64,000 bases of DNA from NCBI GenBank assembly GCA_029204225.1, contig CM055111.1, forward strand, positions 25,734,761 through 25,798,760. The letters run 5' to 3'. Position numbers and translations under genes: made by a program. Below are positions 22,650 through 34,049 of the stretch, in pieces (the first letter of the stretch is position 1; every line of letters begins with the position of its first letter). The DNA is from Diphasiastrum complanatum. Lineage: Eukaryota > Streptophyta > Lycopodiopsida > Lycopodiales > Lycopodiaceae. The notes under the pieces were generated by a model. The model made no database searches. It saw only the letters and a list, made by a program, of their open reading frames with translations, and had not been told where the DNA came from.

Positions 22650-23800
22650 AGAATAATCCAACACCTTTAGATTCACGCAGATCCACATTTTGCCATTCTT
22701 CTTAGGTACTATCACTATAGGTGACACCAATTTTGTATGCTCAATTTCATAAATGAAATCGGTGTCAAGCAGTTTCTACAACTCTTATTTGATCAACTTT
22801 GTGTAGTTCAAGTTGCAACAATTATATATGTTGACCTTGGGGACTGCTCCGTCCACTTAGGGTATGGTGTGTTGGATCTACGGTTGGTAATAACCCTTCA
22901 GATCTTTGTACGTCCATGCGAAGCAATCCTTATATTCCACCAAGAGTGTTCGTAACCTTGTGCATTCAGTGGGTGTCAATTGTTTTTCTTCTTCATCTGG
23001 ATCAGCTAAGTTCATGGATTTTGTTCGCATAGGTCCTTTGAAGACTTGTTCTGTTGGTTCCTGATTTTGATCAGGTTCCCTCTGTGCTTGTGGCATCATG
23101 ATTACTACATCATCTAAGGTATAATTCTTGAAGGTCTCTGGCATTTCGTAAACTAGTGTTCACCGGGATTCCTCCTTCAGCATGTTGATCTTAGTGTGAC
23201 TGGTAATCTTCGAGTTTTCAGTCATCTATGAGGATGATGATGTTGCATCTCGTTCCATTCGGATTGACTTCAAGGAGGTCATAACTTTTTTTTTTTTATC
23301 AACATAGTTGTATTCCTCCTTGTTATCTTTCCTTGGAATTGGCCTAATATTCGCCTCATGATTACGGATATCGATATCCACCGTAGCTATTGCTTCTTCG
23401 GGTAGATCACTCCATTGGATCACCTAGCTGTAGCATTGCTTCAGCTGATGCTTCTTGTTAACATGTGGCTTTTACACAGAATTGATCTGCTAGCTTGATG
23501 GTGAATCTTGCTGGCTTCAACCCTTGCAAACCCCATTTTTTATACAAAATAGTGGAAACCAAGTTGATGTCTGATCCTCCATCTACCACCGCAAGTTCGT
23601 CCTTGTATCTTTTGTGTTTGATTGGCAATGTGATGTTATGTTAATTACTTTCCCATGCTGCTCCTACTTGGAGGACATTTTTGGCTCCTTCATAGCCCGT
23701 GCAATATAAGGGCTCTTCTGTTGCTGATTCTGGTTCCATTTTGTCCCATTCAGCTAGGATGCTCTTGGCTTGAGGTGCAATAACTCCCCGAGGGATAAGT
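22650..23800 (-). pseudogene. gypsy protease and pre-RT fragment
   Basis: Minus-strand Ty3/gypsy pieces in order: ILAEWDKMEPESATEEPLYC (about 23790-23720), an aspartic protease with ELAVVDGGSDINLVST (near 23600), then ATVDIDIRNHEANIRPIPR (about 23390-23330). After these come the pre-RT segment LLVEYKDCFAWTYKDLKGY (about 22930-22880) and the RT start SPIVIVPKKNGKMWICVN (near 22700). Stops and a poly-T tract at 23289-23298 break it. It abuts plus-strand gypsy-2 RT near 23800-23830, where the orientation changes. Confidence 0.75.
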
Positions 23801-23829
23801 TCACACGGCTAGATAGCAAACTTGTGACA

Positions 23830-25209
23830 CTCCTCTATGTGGAACCTTGGGCTCTCCCATGTGGAAAGGTGGTTATGATGGGCAAGATTAGAGCTTGCCA
23901 AGATTTTAGGAAACTAAATGCTGCTACAACAAAGGATTATCATCCTCTACCTTATACAGATACTATTCTTGACCAGGTAGCTGGTCATGAGTGTTATAGA
24001 TTTTTAGACGGATTCTCAGGTTATAATCAAGTTTTTATTAAAGAGGAAGATAGATCCAAGACCACTTTTACCACTGATTGGGGGACGTACGCATATACGC
24101 GAATTCCCTTTGGTCTTTGTAATGCACCTGCCACATTCCAATGTATGATGACGAACATTTTTGAAAGTTTTTAGAAATTTTCATGGATGACTTATGTGTC
24201 TATTCATCAACTAAAGACCACTTAGACACATTAGAGAAGACATTGAGAAGATGTCAAGAGACATCTCTTAAATTGCATTTGGCCAAGTGTTACTTCGGGA
24301 TGAGAGAAGGCATCCTATTAGGACATAGAATTTTGAAGGACGATATTCAAGCCGACATCAAAAAAGTAAAAAAGATTTTAGAGTTGTTAGAACCAACCAA
24401 TCTACAAGAGCTTAGAGGATTTCTAGGACATGTAGGATATTATCGTAGGATAATTAAGGATTATGCCATAGTAGTAACTCCTTCAACAAGTTTATTAAAA
24501 AATTTTGTTGAGTATCATTGGTGACAAGACCATCAAGAAGCTTTTGATAATTTAAAATAGTCATTAGCAGAAACAACTAGAGTTAGACCTCCAGATTGGG
24601 CTAAAAAGTTTCATGTATATGTAGACACATCATCATTTTGAATAGGTGTAGTGCTTAGTCAGAGAGATGACCAAAATATAGATTACCCAATTTATTATGT
24701 GGGTAGACAACTTGCAGCATCAAAAAAGAACTATTCTGCTACAGAGCGTGAAGCACTAGGAATGATTTATTCAATAAAGAAATTTAGACATTATCTTTTA
24801 GGATACCCTTTTGTTTTTCATGTTGATCACTATGCATTGAAACATTTAGTGAATAAACCTGATCTGTTGGGTAGGGTAGCTAGATGGGTATTGTTATTAG
24901 ATGAGTTTAATTATGAAGTAGAATCAAGAAGAGACAAGGATCATCAAAATACTGAATATATATCCCGCCTCCAACAAAAAAATCAGTTTGATCCCATTTC
25001 TGATGAATTTTTGGATGAACATATAATGCGTATTCAATTGGAAACATCAATTTATATGGACAATATTAACTTTTTACAGGACCAGATTTATCCTGATTAT
25101 TTTAATAAACAGCAAAAAACTATTTTCCTTTCAAAAGTAGGACCATATACGATTATAAATAACATATTGTATAAATTAGGAGCCGATGATAGCCTTCGCC
25201 GATGTTTAG
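23830..25209 (+). pseudogene. gypsy-2 RT-RNase H
   Basis: Ty3/gypsy pol on the plus strand. RT: IRACQDFRKLNAATTKDYH, FLDGFSGYNQVFIKEEDRSK, IPFGLCNAPATFQCMMTN, a TAG near 24172, then MDDLCVYSSTKDHL (the xxDD box) and LRGFLGHVGYYRRIIKDYA. More stops lie near 24522, 24558 and 24640. RNase H: VVLSQRDDQNIDYPIYYVGR, ATEREALGMIYSIKKFRHYL and HVDHYALKHLVNKPDLLGRV. The linker to integrase reads YTIINNILYKLGADDSLRRC and stops matching at 25209; the integrase is lost. Very close to gypsy-3, which has KFRHYLLGYAFIFHVDHYAL at the same place. Confidence 0.88.
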
Positions 25210-25402
25210 TTTTGTACCTTCAAAAGGAAGGACACGCTTTCATTAAATATTTGTCTAATCTGCCGATATATCATCAATATACCAAAAATCTCAAACACTT
25301 ATATTTTTTTTTGCCACCTCTTTTCCATCACTCTTGCTTTCTGATTTTGTGAATTTTTATGATCAAGCTCTCTATCGTCACTAGTTTACCATTACTATTG
25401 TC

Positions 25403-28230
25403 ATGGCGATTGTGTCCAAAACACACCCAAAACTAGTTTTATCGGTTTTACAACCATTAGCCATACGAGCACGGATTGAAGGACTCCTTCAATTCGATCC
25501 ATCAGTAATTTTTACAGACGTATGCCATGAGCTAATCCAAAATCTGAACAAGACAGAGGAGGGACATATTTCCACCATTGTCCGAAATCAAGAGATCATT
25601 ATTACAAAAGGATTTTATTGTCGTGCCTTAGGTTTGCCTATGGATGGTAGTATGTCTGTCACTAAGCCCAACTTCATCACTGAGAGCGAAACTTTTCAGG
25701 AGGAAGTTTATGTAGAGAAAAGGGGATGTAAGCTTTTTTATAAAAGAGATCCCAATCTCAAGAGCTTTGTGCGGTTCGCTCTTGCTTCTATATTCTTACT
25801 GGAGCAAGAGTACACCATTTCTAATACGAATATGGGATACCTGTTGAAAGCCTTGAATGGAGAACTCATTGCCTTCGGACAGATTGCTTTTAAGCAATTT
25901 TGTAAATTAGTAAAGAGTAATCAGTTTTCCAGGCTTGAATTGCAGTTTGGTACTCTATATATGCATGCCGGTGTTTTCTCTGTGCAGGAAGATATCCGAA
26001 TTGCACCGGTGCTACCAGAATTAGCCCCTTCAATTGAGGATGATTCACAAATGAGAGCATCAAAGGCAACCACCACAGAGATTGCATCAACATCAAGCCA
26101 ATAGGTGAGGATGTCTTCTCCATCATCACAATATAAGCCGCTTTCCAGTGCAGAAAGGAGTTGAGAAACTGAAGAAGAAGAAGAAACAGAAATTGTTGCT
26201 GAGCAAGGGCAGATTCAAGAAGATATCCAGCAAGAGCTAGCAAAAGAAGATGAACAAATTTTTGATATTCAGCAGGAAAGTGAAAGTGATGCCAAGGCAC
26301 CAATATTTGATGAAGAATTGTATTTGAAGACCTTTGGTACGTTGATGTCAGACACACAAGCAACCATTCAACATTTTGTCAGCCTAAAGAAAGTATCGAG
26401 GAAGTTCACATCAAAATATGATTCCATTCGAACAGACCTAATCCAGAAGAATGAAGAGCTAGAAGAGATCAAGACTGAGCTGACACACAAAAATGAAAAA
26501 CTTGAAGCAGCTCAAGTGGAGCTGTCAGAGAAGAATACAGCCCTAGAAGAAGCCCAAGGCAGGTTCGATGCTATCCTGGAAGCACTTGAAGTAATGCAGG
26601 AGCAATCCAACAATTTTGAAAATGAAATGCATTACTCAGACAGCAAATCTAGACCCTGCAAGCTTCCCTACCTGAAGAAAGACATGCTCGGAATACTCTG
26701 AAAAGTGCAAACAAGGAGCTGAGGGACAAACTCATTGATGCAATTGCTGAGAAAGAGAGTGTCGAAGCAAGCCAAAAACAGTTGCAGGACTCTATTTCTC
26801 AATTGTAGAGTTCTGAAGACATGTTAAGTCAAGGCAATAAAATTTATAAGAGACAGGCTGAGGAGGCAGTTTTATGGCAAATAAGTAACACTCGGAGCCT
26901 GCGTATCTCATGGCAGATACAAGATTGATCCCGTAGCTTGGAAAGGTATTCAAGAGAGAATTATTCAGACCTTCCAGCTAAAGTACCTTCAACCACAAAT
27001 GGCTGCTTACAAAAAACTAAAGAAAGAACTGGAAGAGGTAAAATTCAATTCAAGCCAAATCCAGGTTTCTGACAAAGACTCGGTTCAACAACAAGATCAA
27101 GCAATTCAGACTAATGTGCCAGTTGCATCTACAGCAGAAAAAGTCATCCAAACAGATCAAGTCTTCAGGCAGCTGCTGAGAGATCAATTCGTTTTGACTG
27201 AAGCTGAGGAGACAAAGCTAGCAGTTGCCAAAGCTGTACTGGTTGTGCCACAAGCTTCAGCAGTCAAGCCACCACAAAGCAATATTACACCTGAGGGGAC
27301 TGAGAAGCGAAAGAACAAGATAGTGTATTCACTACTAAGGATAGAATTTCAGACATTCCAATAGGAACTAACTTCTTTTCTTTCACCTTTCTATAGTCCA
27401 GAACTTTAGTGGAGAATTGATTACCTTCTTTTACCAAAACTTTTTGGTTATACTAAAGAACAATGGGAAAGCCCTTGAACTTTCTCTAATCTAAACACTT
27501 TTTGGGCCAAGCTCACTATGCACCAAAAAGGTATCCTTGCTCTTGCCATTGTTCAGAATAAGTTCAATCTGCAAACTAACTATATTCATGTTGTTACAAG
27601 ATCTTTGTATATATATATCCTAGAGTATCTAAAAACATTTTAAAACGATATTTTTTTTGCTCTGGATGAGTAATAAAATAAGCTAGACTCAATTAACATT
27701 TTTGATGTTAAAGAGCTTGTTCCTAGTCCTAATCCAATTCCTCCCAGATTTTCCAATCGAATATCATTTCCTGATCTATGGATAATCTACACGGATTGGG
27801 AAGCTAATTTTTCTTGTTATTTGGAGGAAGTTAAAACAAATAATATAATTCGCTCTACTAATCCAATATCCAGACCATACCATACTTACAATTATGTAAA
27901 TATCGGTTTTCTCATTTCTTATGCACTTCTATCCATTCAACAACCGTACATTAAAGAGAAATTTTAAGAGTATACATATACAGCTCTCTCACGAACTGTC
28001 CCTTCTGCTGAGATGTCTGAAATCTTGTAGTCGCGGAAGGGAGGTTATCCAAATTTATCTTTTCAGGAAGATTACAACCAGAAGAACAACTACTTCCTTG
28101 CTACAAAAGGGATGACCCTAAAACAAGTTAATGAAGAAAATGAAGCCCGAGCAAAAGCCATTTTTCATAGAAAGCCAGCCAGCAGGAAGCAACAAAGGAA
28201 AATGTAAGAATTTGTTTGCGAGCCGTTGCA
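25403..28230 (+). pseudogene. gypsy-2 third ORF: N-domain, coiled coil, conserved C-domain
   Basis: Not a family I recognise. It starts at ATG 25403 about 190 bp after the broken end of pol. Residues 1-200 look globular (LGLPMDGSMSVTKPNFITES, YKRDPNLKSFVRFALASIFL, YTISNTNMGYLLKALNG). A Ser/Thr- and Glu-rich linker follows, with stops near 26102 and 26160. Then comes a coiled coil at about 26370-26640 with repeated LIQKNEELEEIKTEL / LTHKNEKLEAAQVEL / LSEKNTALEEAQGRF units. A second helical-looking segment lies at 26999-27364 (AAYKKLKKELEEVKF). From about 27365 to 27880, in broken frames, is a C-domain with WRIDYLLLPKLFGYTKEQWE, WAKLTMHQKGILALAIVQNK and FPDLWIIYTDWEANFSCYLE. It aligns with the minus-strand ORF of gypsy-3. 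The end is basic (IFHRKPASRKQQRKM, about 28160-28205). Position after pol recalls env-like or additional ORFs of gypsy elements, but no signal peptide or clear membrane anchor is visible. Confidence 0.65.
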
Positions 28231-28640
28231 CAGCTCAGAAAGGGGATATGTGGAGCCTCATGATCCCACATTATCCAAAGTTACTGTTTTATATTGCAAA
28301 AAATTTCAATTTTTATACACGTGAATGTGCTATAGTGCCTAAATTCATGTAAAGGCCTATTTGCACTTTGTAAATTCACATTTAGGTTAGAAATCGAGAC
28401 GTTTTGTGTGACGTTCTATAGAGACGCATTAGCAGATCTCAACCGACATCTTAATGGTTGGTAAACGACATTGAGGCCGGTGATCGTTCCTATAAGGCTG
28501 ACACTTCGTGCCATTGTACACATGCACAAATTTGAGTATCAATAGAGAAAGAAGAGAGCCGGTTTCTATAACCTTGAGCATTCTTTCCCTCTGCCATCTC
28601 TTACAGAGCATTAGCTTAACAATCCTTAGAACCATATGGC
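28231..28640. other. No gene recognised
   Basis: Follows the gypsy-2 third ORF. It may include its untranslated 3' region, but no polypurine tract or LTR was found. Confidence 0.3.
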
Positions 28641-28660
28641 AGAGCTGCTAGAGCAAATTT

Positions 28661-28857
28661 TTTTTGCCTGGCAGCATTACTCGTCGACGAGCAATGCTAG
28701 CAGGCAAAAAACTTTGCCTGACAATCCTCCATGGTGATGAGTGAGGCATCATTGCCAGGCAAAAAATTTCTACCTGGCAGCATTGCTCGCCGGTAAGCAA
28801 TCCATGCAAAAAAAATTTGGTTTGGCAGATCAGCCTCATCGTCATGGAGAGTTGCCA
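28661..28857. repeat. Cluster of large imperfect hairpins
   Basis: 28661-28710 is a loopless imperfect palindrome centred on GTCGAC. Its 25-bp arms match at 22 positions, with ends TTTTTGCCTG / CAGGCAAAAA. A second, nested pair has TGACAATCCTCCATGGTGAT (28718 on) against ATCGTCATGGAGAGTTGCCA (28838-28857). Between them are more copies of AGGCAAAAAATTT and CCTGGCAGCATTGCTCG. Related copies at 29306-29390 show this is a repeated unit, possibly a foldback or MITE-like element. Confidence 0.7.
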
Positions 28858-28860
28858 ATC

Positions 28861-29570
28861 CTATCTTCTACCCTGCTTCACCAATCCTTCTAGCACACGG
28901 CTCATGATTTATCAAGGATGGGGTTAATGCATGATTATGGACAGTAGTAGCTCTTATATATAATCCTTCACAGTTTTTACTCATTTCCATAATCAAGCTT
29001 CATGTAACTGATTGTCAACTACTCTTAACCTACAGGGCATCCTGTACTAAGCTGAGTACAGAACAAGAAAATGTACATCAACGCATCGGTACAAATCTCC
29101 TATACATTCAATAGAAAAGTTAAAATTTGATCAAATTTCTATGACTGCACAAGAGTTGATTTAAAACCACAAAGCCTTGATGTGGTCAAGCTCTCAATTA
29201 CGAAGTTCCATATGTTAAAGAACTGATTAACAATGTTCAGTTAAATCTCATATCTACCCTCTATGTGAGATGCTTGCTCGCTAATTGAAGTGAGGTTTCT
29301 TTCGTTGTCAGGCACAAAATTTTTGCCTAGCAAGCAATGCTGTCAGGCAAAAAAAATTTCCCTGGCAGTTCTCCATGGCCATGAGGCAGAGCACATCAAT
29401 AGGTATGAGGCTTCTACCGCAACATGGAAACTTGGACTCTTGAAATGCATGACCAACTAGAGTGAATCAGTCGCCCACTTGCAGTTTGGAGGGGTGTTTA
29501 GTTAAGCATTCATTAATTGTATGTTGTTGGGTTAGTGGCGGACTATTTAACATTTTGTTGTAGGCATTAC
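28861..29570. other. No gene; includes a second copy of the GCCTGGCAG repeat
   Basis: 29306-29390 holds GTCAGGCACAAAATTTTTGC, GCAAGCAATGCTGTCAGGC and CCTGGCAGTTCTCCATGG, related to the hairpins at 28661-28857. No coding signal was found. Confidence 0.5.
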
Positions 29571-30298
29571 TGTGAAGATTATTAAAATATTATCTTCCTA
29601 TCTCGAGTTTGGGTTCATGTCCATGATAATTTCTACTAGATTTCATGTTGTACATATAAGGAGTGTGAATTGAGCACATATCCTTCAGTGTAGCTCGGAT
29701 TTGAGTTATATAGGTTCAATTGTAATGACATGAAGATGTTTTGATAGCATGCAAAGTCTTACTGTATGCATGCAAGCCACATGCAATCAGTGCATGCAAC
29801 ATGCAAAGTAGTTTTTGTGATCTACACATGTCTAGGCAAGTTTATGACTTGACATGCAGTACATGCACCATACATGCATGCAATTACACATGTGGATATC
29901 TGGTACGTGAATTAGTTTAGTTAAGTGGACTTTCCATGCAACTCCACTGTAGGAATTCGAGTCTCTCTCATATAGGGAAAGCTGGGCATGTTTTGCCATA
30001 TTGTGAATATTGAGATTTTGGTGTTTTGGACTCATTCTCTCTCTACCCAAGTTTTCTATGTATGATTTTCTCTCTCTACCCGAGAGAAGCCTTTTTTTCC
30101 CATACTGAACACTTAGAATTATTTCTAACATTCTTTTCTCATAGTGAAGAGTTAGAGTTTTTCATCAGATGTATGCCATTGTGCTCTTGCCTTAGATTTT
30201 TCAAGCATACTGTTCTTTATCAATCTTGTGCAATGAAAACACCTCAGTAAGATCCTGTAGGGTGTGTGGTGAAGTTCACACGTGCTAAAAACTTCACA
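29571..30298 (+). repeat. 5' LTR of copia C1
   Basis: TGTGAAGATTATTAAAATA to ACTTCACA, 728 bp, with TG...CA ends. It matches the C2 LTR (46066-46788) with few differences by eye. It holds TATA-like ACATATAAGG near 29653, many CATGCA words, and TTCACACGTG near the 3' end. The outer 5 bp are ATTAC. Confidence 0.9.
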
Positions 30299-30310
30299 TG
30301 GTATCAGAGC
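30299..30310 (+). other. Primer-binding site of copia C1
   Basis: TGGTATCAGAGC directly after the LTR. Confidence 0.92.
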
Positions 30311-31062
30311 TTCATGCTTTGAAGAGGTGAGGTGTATACATCAGATCATCAGTGTTTTTGCTTGCAGGAACTCGAATTTTGGAGAAGTATTCAAACTCGC
30401 TGAGAAACAATCAATCTGTGAATCATAAGTGGATCAAATCAAGGCTAATCTGATCCAGCGGAGCTCTGTACGGACAGAGAGCTCATAGGTGTGAAATCAA
30501 CCCTCATTAATGAGTGCTACTTCTCAAGAAATGATCCAAATTTGATGCTCTATAGCTTGTTGGATAGGTATTGGAGAGTAGAATGTGTTGCTCTTGTTTC
30601 TAAATCAATTTGATTTGTTTTTAGAAGAGTTTTAGGCAATCAGAGTTTGAGAGGGTACTCAACTCGTGGGATATGCCAAAGTGAGCACACATCTGTCTTT
30701 TTCACCAATTTCATCAATTTTCATTGTAGGATTGGATAGAAATGAGTGTTCTGAGGTCTTAGACTTTTCATTTCACACATATTACTATGTTTGAGTTGAA
30801 AGTAAGTTCCTAGAGATTTTTTTAGTACATTGAAGCTCATGGGAGAGATAGACTTCTTGCTTGCATGTGCTTCTTCTTTTGTGACTAAAGCAAAATCCAA
30901 ATTCAAGATAGATTGATTTTCTGTATTGAGAGTTTGTTCTCACATTTGTTGCTAGATTTCATAGGGTAGATCAACATCTGTGTTAGATCCTAGATTGAGA
31001 TAGCAAGCAACATCCTTTCAACTCCATTTTTTTTATCATTACTAGAATTTCTCACCAAGAAG

Positions 31063-32435
31063 ATGTCTTCATCTGGTTCACATTTCTTAGAGCACAGTGA
31101 GAGATTAACATCTTCCAATTATGCAATGTGGAAGATCAGAATGGAATCATTGTTAATTCTACAGGATGTAATGGATATTGTGAGTGGAGCGGAAGAAGAA
31201 CCTGCTGCACCTAATGAAGGTGCAGTATTCCACAAAAGAACCAGAATTGTCCTTCATTTTATAAAAATGAATGTTACCAATGAAGTGTTAAGAGAGGTCA
31301 GTACATGCACCACTGCCAAGGAAGCTTGGATACTCTAAAAACAATCTATGAAATCAAAAATACTTCGACTACTTACACTTAGAAACCAAATATTTCTAAG
31401 TTATCAGAGAGTAGATGAGAGTGCTTCATCATATGTCATGAGAGTTAAGGATCTTCATCAAGAGTTAGCTGGTATTAGTGATGCTCTTAAGAACACTGAA
31501 CTTGTTCAAGTAGTCCTAAATGGACTTAGAGATGAGTATGACAATATTGTGCAGACTTATGCTATCAGAGAGGATCTTCCATTCTTGGAGACACTGCAAG
31601 GTGTTCTCATTGCTGAAGGAAGCAGGCAAGAGAACAAGATGCTGAGGATCAACAAAATTTCATTGAAAGATGGTGGAGATGACAAAGCACTCTTCATCAG
31701 ACACAAGTCAAGAGGCAAGGGCAAAGGACAACAACACTTCAAGAAGGACAAAGCCAAAGAAGGTGGTGAGGATCAGTCCTCACAAGGTGCAACATCCAGT
31801 GGCAAGAAGAAGTTGTCAAAGATCAAGTGTTTTTTCTGTGGAAAGAACGGACATTATGCATCCAATTGTTTCAAGAAGAAGAACCAATCTAAGCAAGCTA
31901 ACCTTACTAATGAGGATGAGTGTGAGGGTGTAGAGAGTGAAAGAGAGGATTCAATAATGATGTCTACTTTTTCATCTTTTCCTTTTAAGAATGAAGAAGT
32001 CTGGTAAATAGATAGTGGGGCTAGTTCCCACATGTCTAGTTCAAGGAACTCTTTCACTAATCTCATGTCATATTTAGGTGCAAAAAGGTCAATCTATACT
32101 GCTAATGATGTAGAGTGTAGAATTGAAGGAATAGGTAGTATTCCATTACATGCATGACCATCAAAAAAAATTTGCTTACATGATATACTGTATGTACCTA
32201 AATTGACTAAGAATCTCATTAGTGTAGGACAGTTGTTTGATAGTGGATTGGATGTCAAGTTTCAAGTTGACAAGTGTATAATCTCAAGAGAAAATGAAGT
32301 TATTGCTAGAGGATCTAGAACTGGTAAGTTGTACAAACTAGATTCTAGGGAGAGTGCTAACATTTTAGATATTGCTTATGAGACCAAGGTTCTACAGGAG
32401 GATCTGTGGCATAAAAGATTGGGTCATCCCAATCA
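31063..32435 (+). pseudogene. copia C1 gag, protease and pre-integrase
   Basis: Gag starts MSSSGSHFLEHSERLTSSNY at 31063. A one-base loss near 31327 (GCTTGGATAC against GCTTGGGATAC in C2) and changes near 31350-31375 break the frame, which reopens from 31348. The zinc knuckle CFFCGKNGHYASNC lies near 31830-31870. The protease block begins at VW*IDSGASSHM near 32005, where a TAA replaces a residue that is Tyr in relatives (WYIDSGASSHM). Another stop lies near 32156. The pre-integrase box LWHKRLGHPN ends at 32435, exactly where the deletion to RT starts. Confidence 0.88.
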
Positions 32436-32610
32436 AAAGTTTGTCTTTTGTTCAGAAGTCTGTATGGAGTGAAACAGGCACCAAGGTCTTGGTATGCAAG
32501 GCTCAATTGTTATCTCATATCACTCAGATTCAGTCGAAGTGAATATGACCCTTCTCTGTATTATAAGTTTGTAGATAACTTTGTAATTATTCTTCTCATC
32601 TATGTAGATC
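32436..32610 (+). pseudogene. copia C1 RT fragment after deletion
   Basis: Codes for a CSEVCMECKQAPRSWYARL-like stretch (relatives: LFRSLYGVKQAPRSW), then SEYDPSLYYKFVDN and LLIYVD at the catalytic box, where the sequence breaks. It is joined without spacer to the pre-integrase segment. Confidence 0.8.
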
Positions 32611-32624
32611 TTTAGAAATCCCAT

Positions 32625-33180
32625 TTGGAGTTGCTTGATAAGCAACATCAACTACAGATGGAGAAACTCACCAATGAGTTTCAAACTTCCCTACAATCTA
32701 TCCAAAGTAGTATGCCTGGTCAACCCATCCCTACACAGGTACCTTATAAATGAAAACCAATATGGTGCCCACACTATCAAGCTACACATCCTACTGATGC
32801 TTATTGTTCATATCAGCATATCCAAGCACATGCCATCCAACGATATCAAGAACAAGCATCACAATCTGGACATTCCTCGCATTATCATGAATACCCACTA
32901 GAAAGTCCAGAACCACTAGCCATACAAAATGGCTATGTCATTACGCAAGGGCCATTAAACAACAAATGTTTCATCTATGGTAAAACTGGCCACTTCATAT
33001 GTGATTGTCCAGTCAAGACCAAGTACCATGCCGAGTGTCCCAACTGTGTCAGAAAACACAGATTCAAAGACTGTCCGAAACAACCAAGTAAGATCCTACC
33101 TGCCCGCCACGTTAGTTATGAATCACAATAGGATCCTTACAACAACACCACACGAGCACCATACCACAACCAACAATTAA
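32625..33180 (+). pseudogene. Retroelement gag-like fragment with two zinc knuckles
   Basis: Reads KQHQLQMEKLTNEFQTSLQS (coiled, Gln-rich), a TGA near 32751, then WCPHYQATHPTDAYCSYQH and a His/Gln-rich stretch. Two knuckles follow near 32960-33080: CFIYGKTGHFICDC, with the second Cys replaced by Tyr, and CPNCVRKHRFKDC. The pattern suggests a retroelement Gag, perhaps gypsy, but no linked pol was recognised. Confidence 0.55.
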
Positions 33181-34044
33181 ACCTGCTGCTCAATCGAGAA
33201 GTTTCTTGCAAACTTCTACATTACCATGCAATCCACCAGTTCCATAATGCAAAAAGACATCAATCTGAATTGAGTCCTTGTAGGAAGAAAGTGAAACTGA
33301 TATTCTGTCATCTGCTACAATGTCCAACCAAGAGCAACCTCCACAAGGAATTGACAGTTATTCTCCCCTTCTGCAACCTCGAATCTATTTGTCTTTCCAC
33401 ATGTTGATAAGATTTTCAATGTGCCAATACACAATAAATCTAGGAATCAAAAATCCAGTTAGAAATTTGGTTCAAAATCTCTTACTCAGAGAGGTACTCA
33501 GGACATAGTACCTCCACCATACTTGCATCTCAAGCTATATCTTACAACATCTGCTATCAACGATGGTAGATTTAGTGTCACCATTCCTGCCTTGTTTTTG
33601 ACAAAGGCTTATCCGAGTTCTTTCATTACTCTAAAAAGATCAATAGAAAAATGAAACTGACAACGTAGCTTATCAATGTTGATGAATAAAAGTTTTGTTC
33701 GTTGACACATGCCATACAGTTATCAACTCTCTGTACCGTTATTATCTTTATATGTTCCTCTTTATAATTTCTTGTGAAATTGATTTTTTCATGAGAAGTA
33801 GCTATTGTACAAGAGTCATCATTGAAGAGTATCCTCAGAACGAAAAAAATTTCATCTATTCATATTTACATCACCTTGTCAAGAGTTTAGGATTTTTGAG
33901 CATATTTTAAATTTGCAAAATTCATGTCAAGTCAGAGTTGATTCCTACATCTCATTGCCATATTAATTTTCTAGTCAACTATAGCAAGATCGAAACAAAT
34001 TTAGATAAAATTTGTTCAATCTTTAGTCCAGTCGCATGTTCAGC
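33181..34044. other. No gene recognised
   Basis: Follows the gag-like fragment. One frame near 33490-33650 reads VPPPYLHLKLYLTTSAINDG, which could be decayed continuation, but no protease motif was seen. Open frames at 33320 and 33695 show no family signal. Confidence 0.3.
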
Positions 34045-34049
34045 ATGTT

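Larger units (their letters stand above)
29571..32610 (+). mobile_element. Copia C1, internally deleted LTR retrotransposon
   Basis: Plus-strand copia: LTR 29571-30298, primer site 30299-30310, leader, gag, protease and pre-integrase, then a direct jump into RT near 32436. The end is lost after LLIYVD near 32608. Integrase and the first part of RT are deleted, as are RNase H and the 3' LTR. A close relative, C2, begins at 46066. Confidence 0.88.

Noticed and set aside
25210-25352. Continuation of the gypsy-2 pol frame after 25209
   Set aside because: The homologous gypsy-3 sequence continues into integrase, whereas this does not match it; the frame is open by chance after a break.
32977-33180. 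Separate gene in the gag-like region
   Set aside because: Another frame of the same stretch carries the zinc knuckles, so this one is a shadow.
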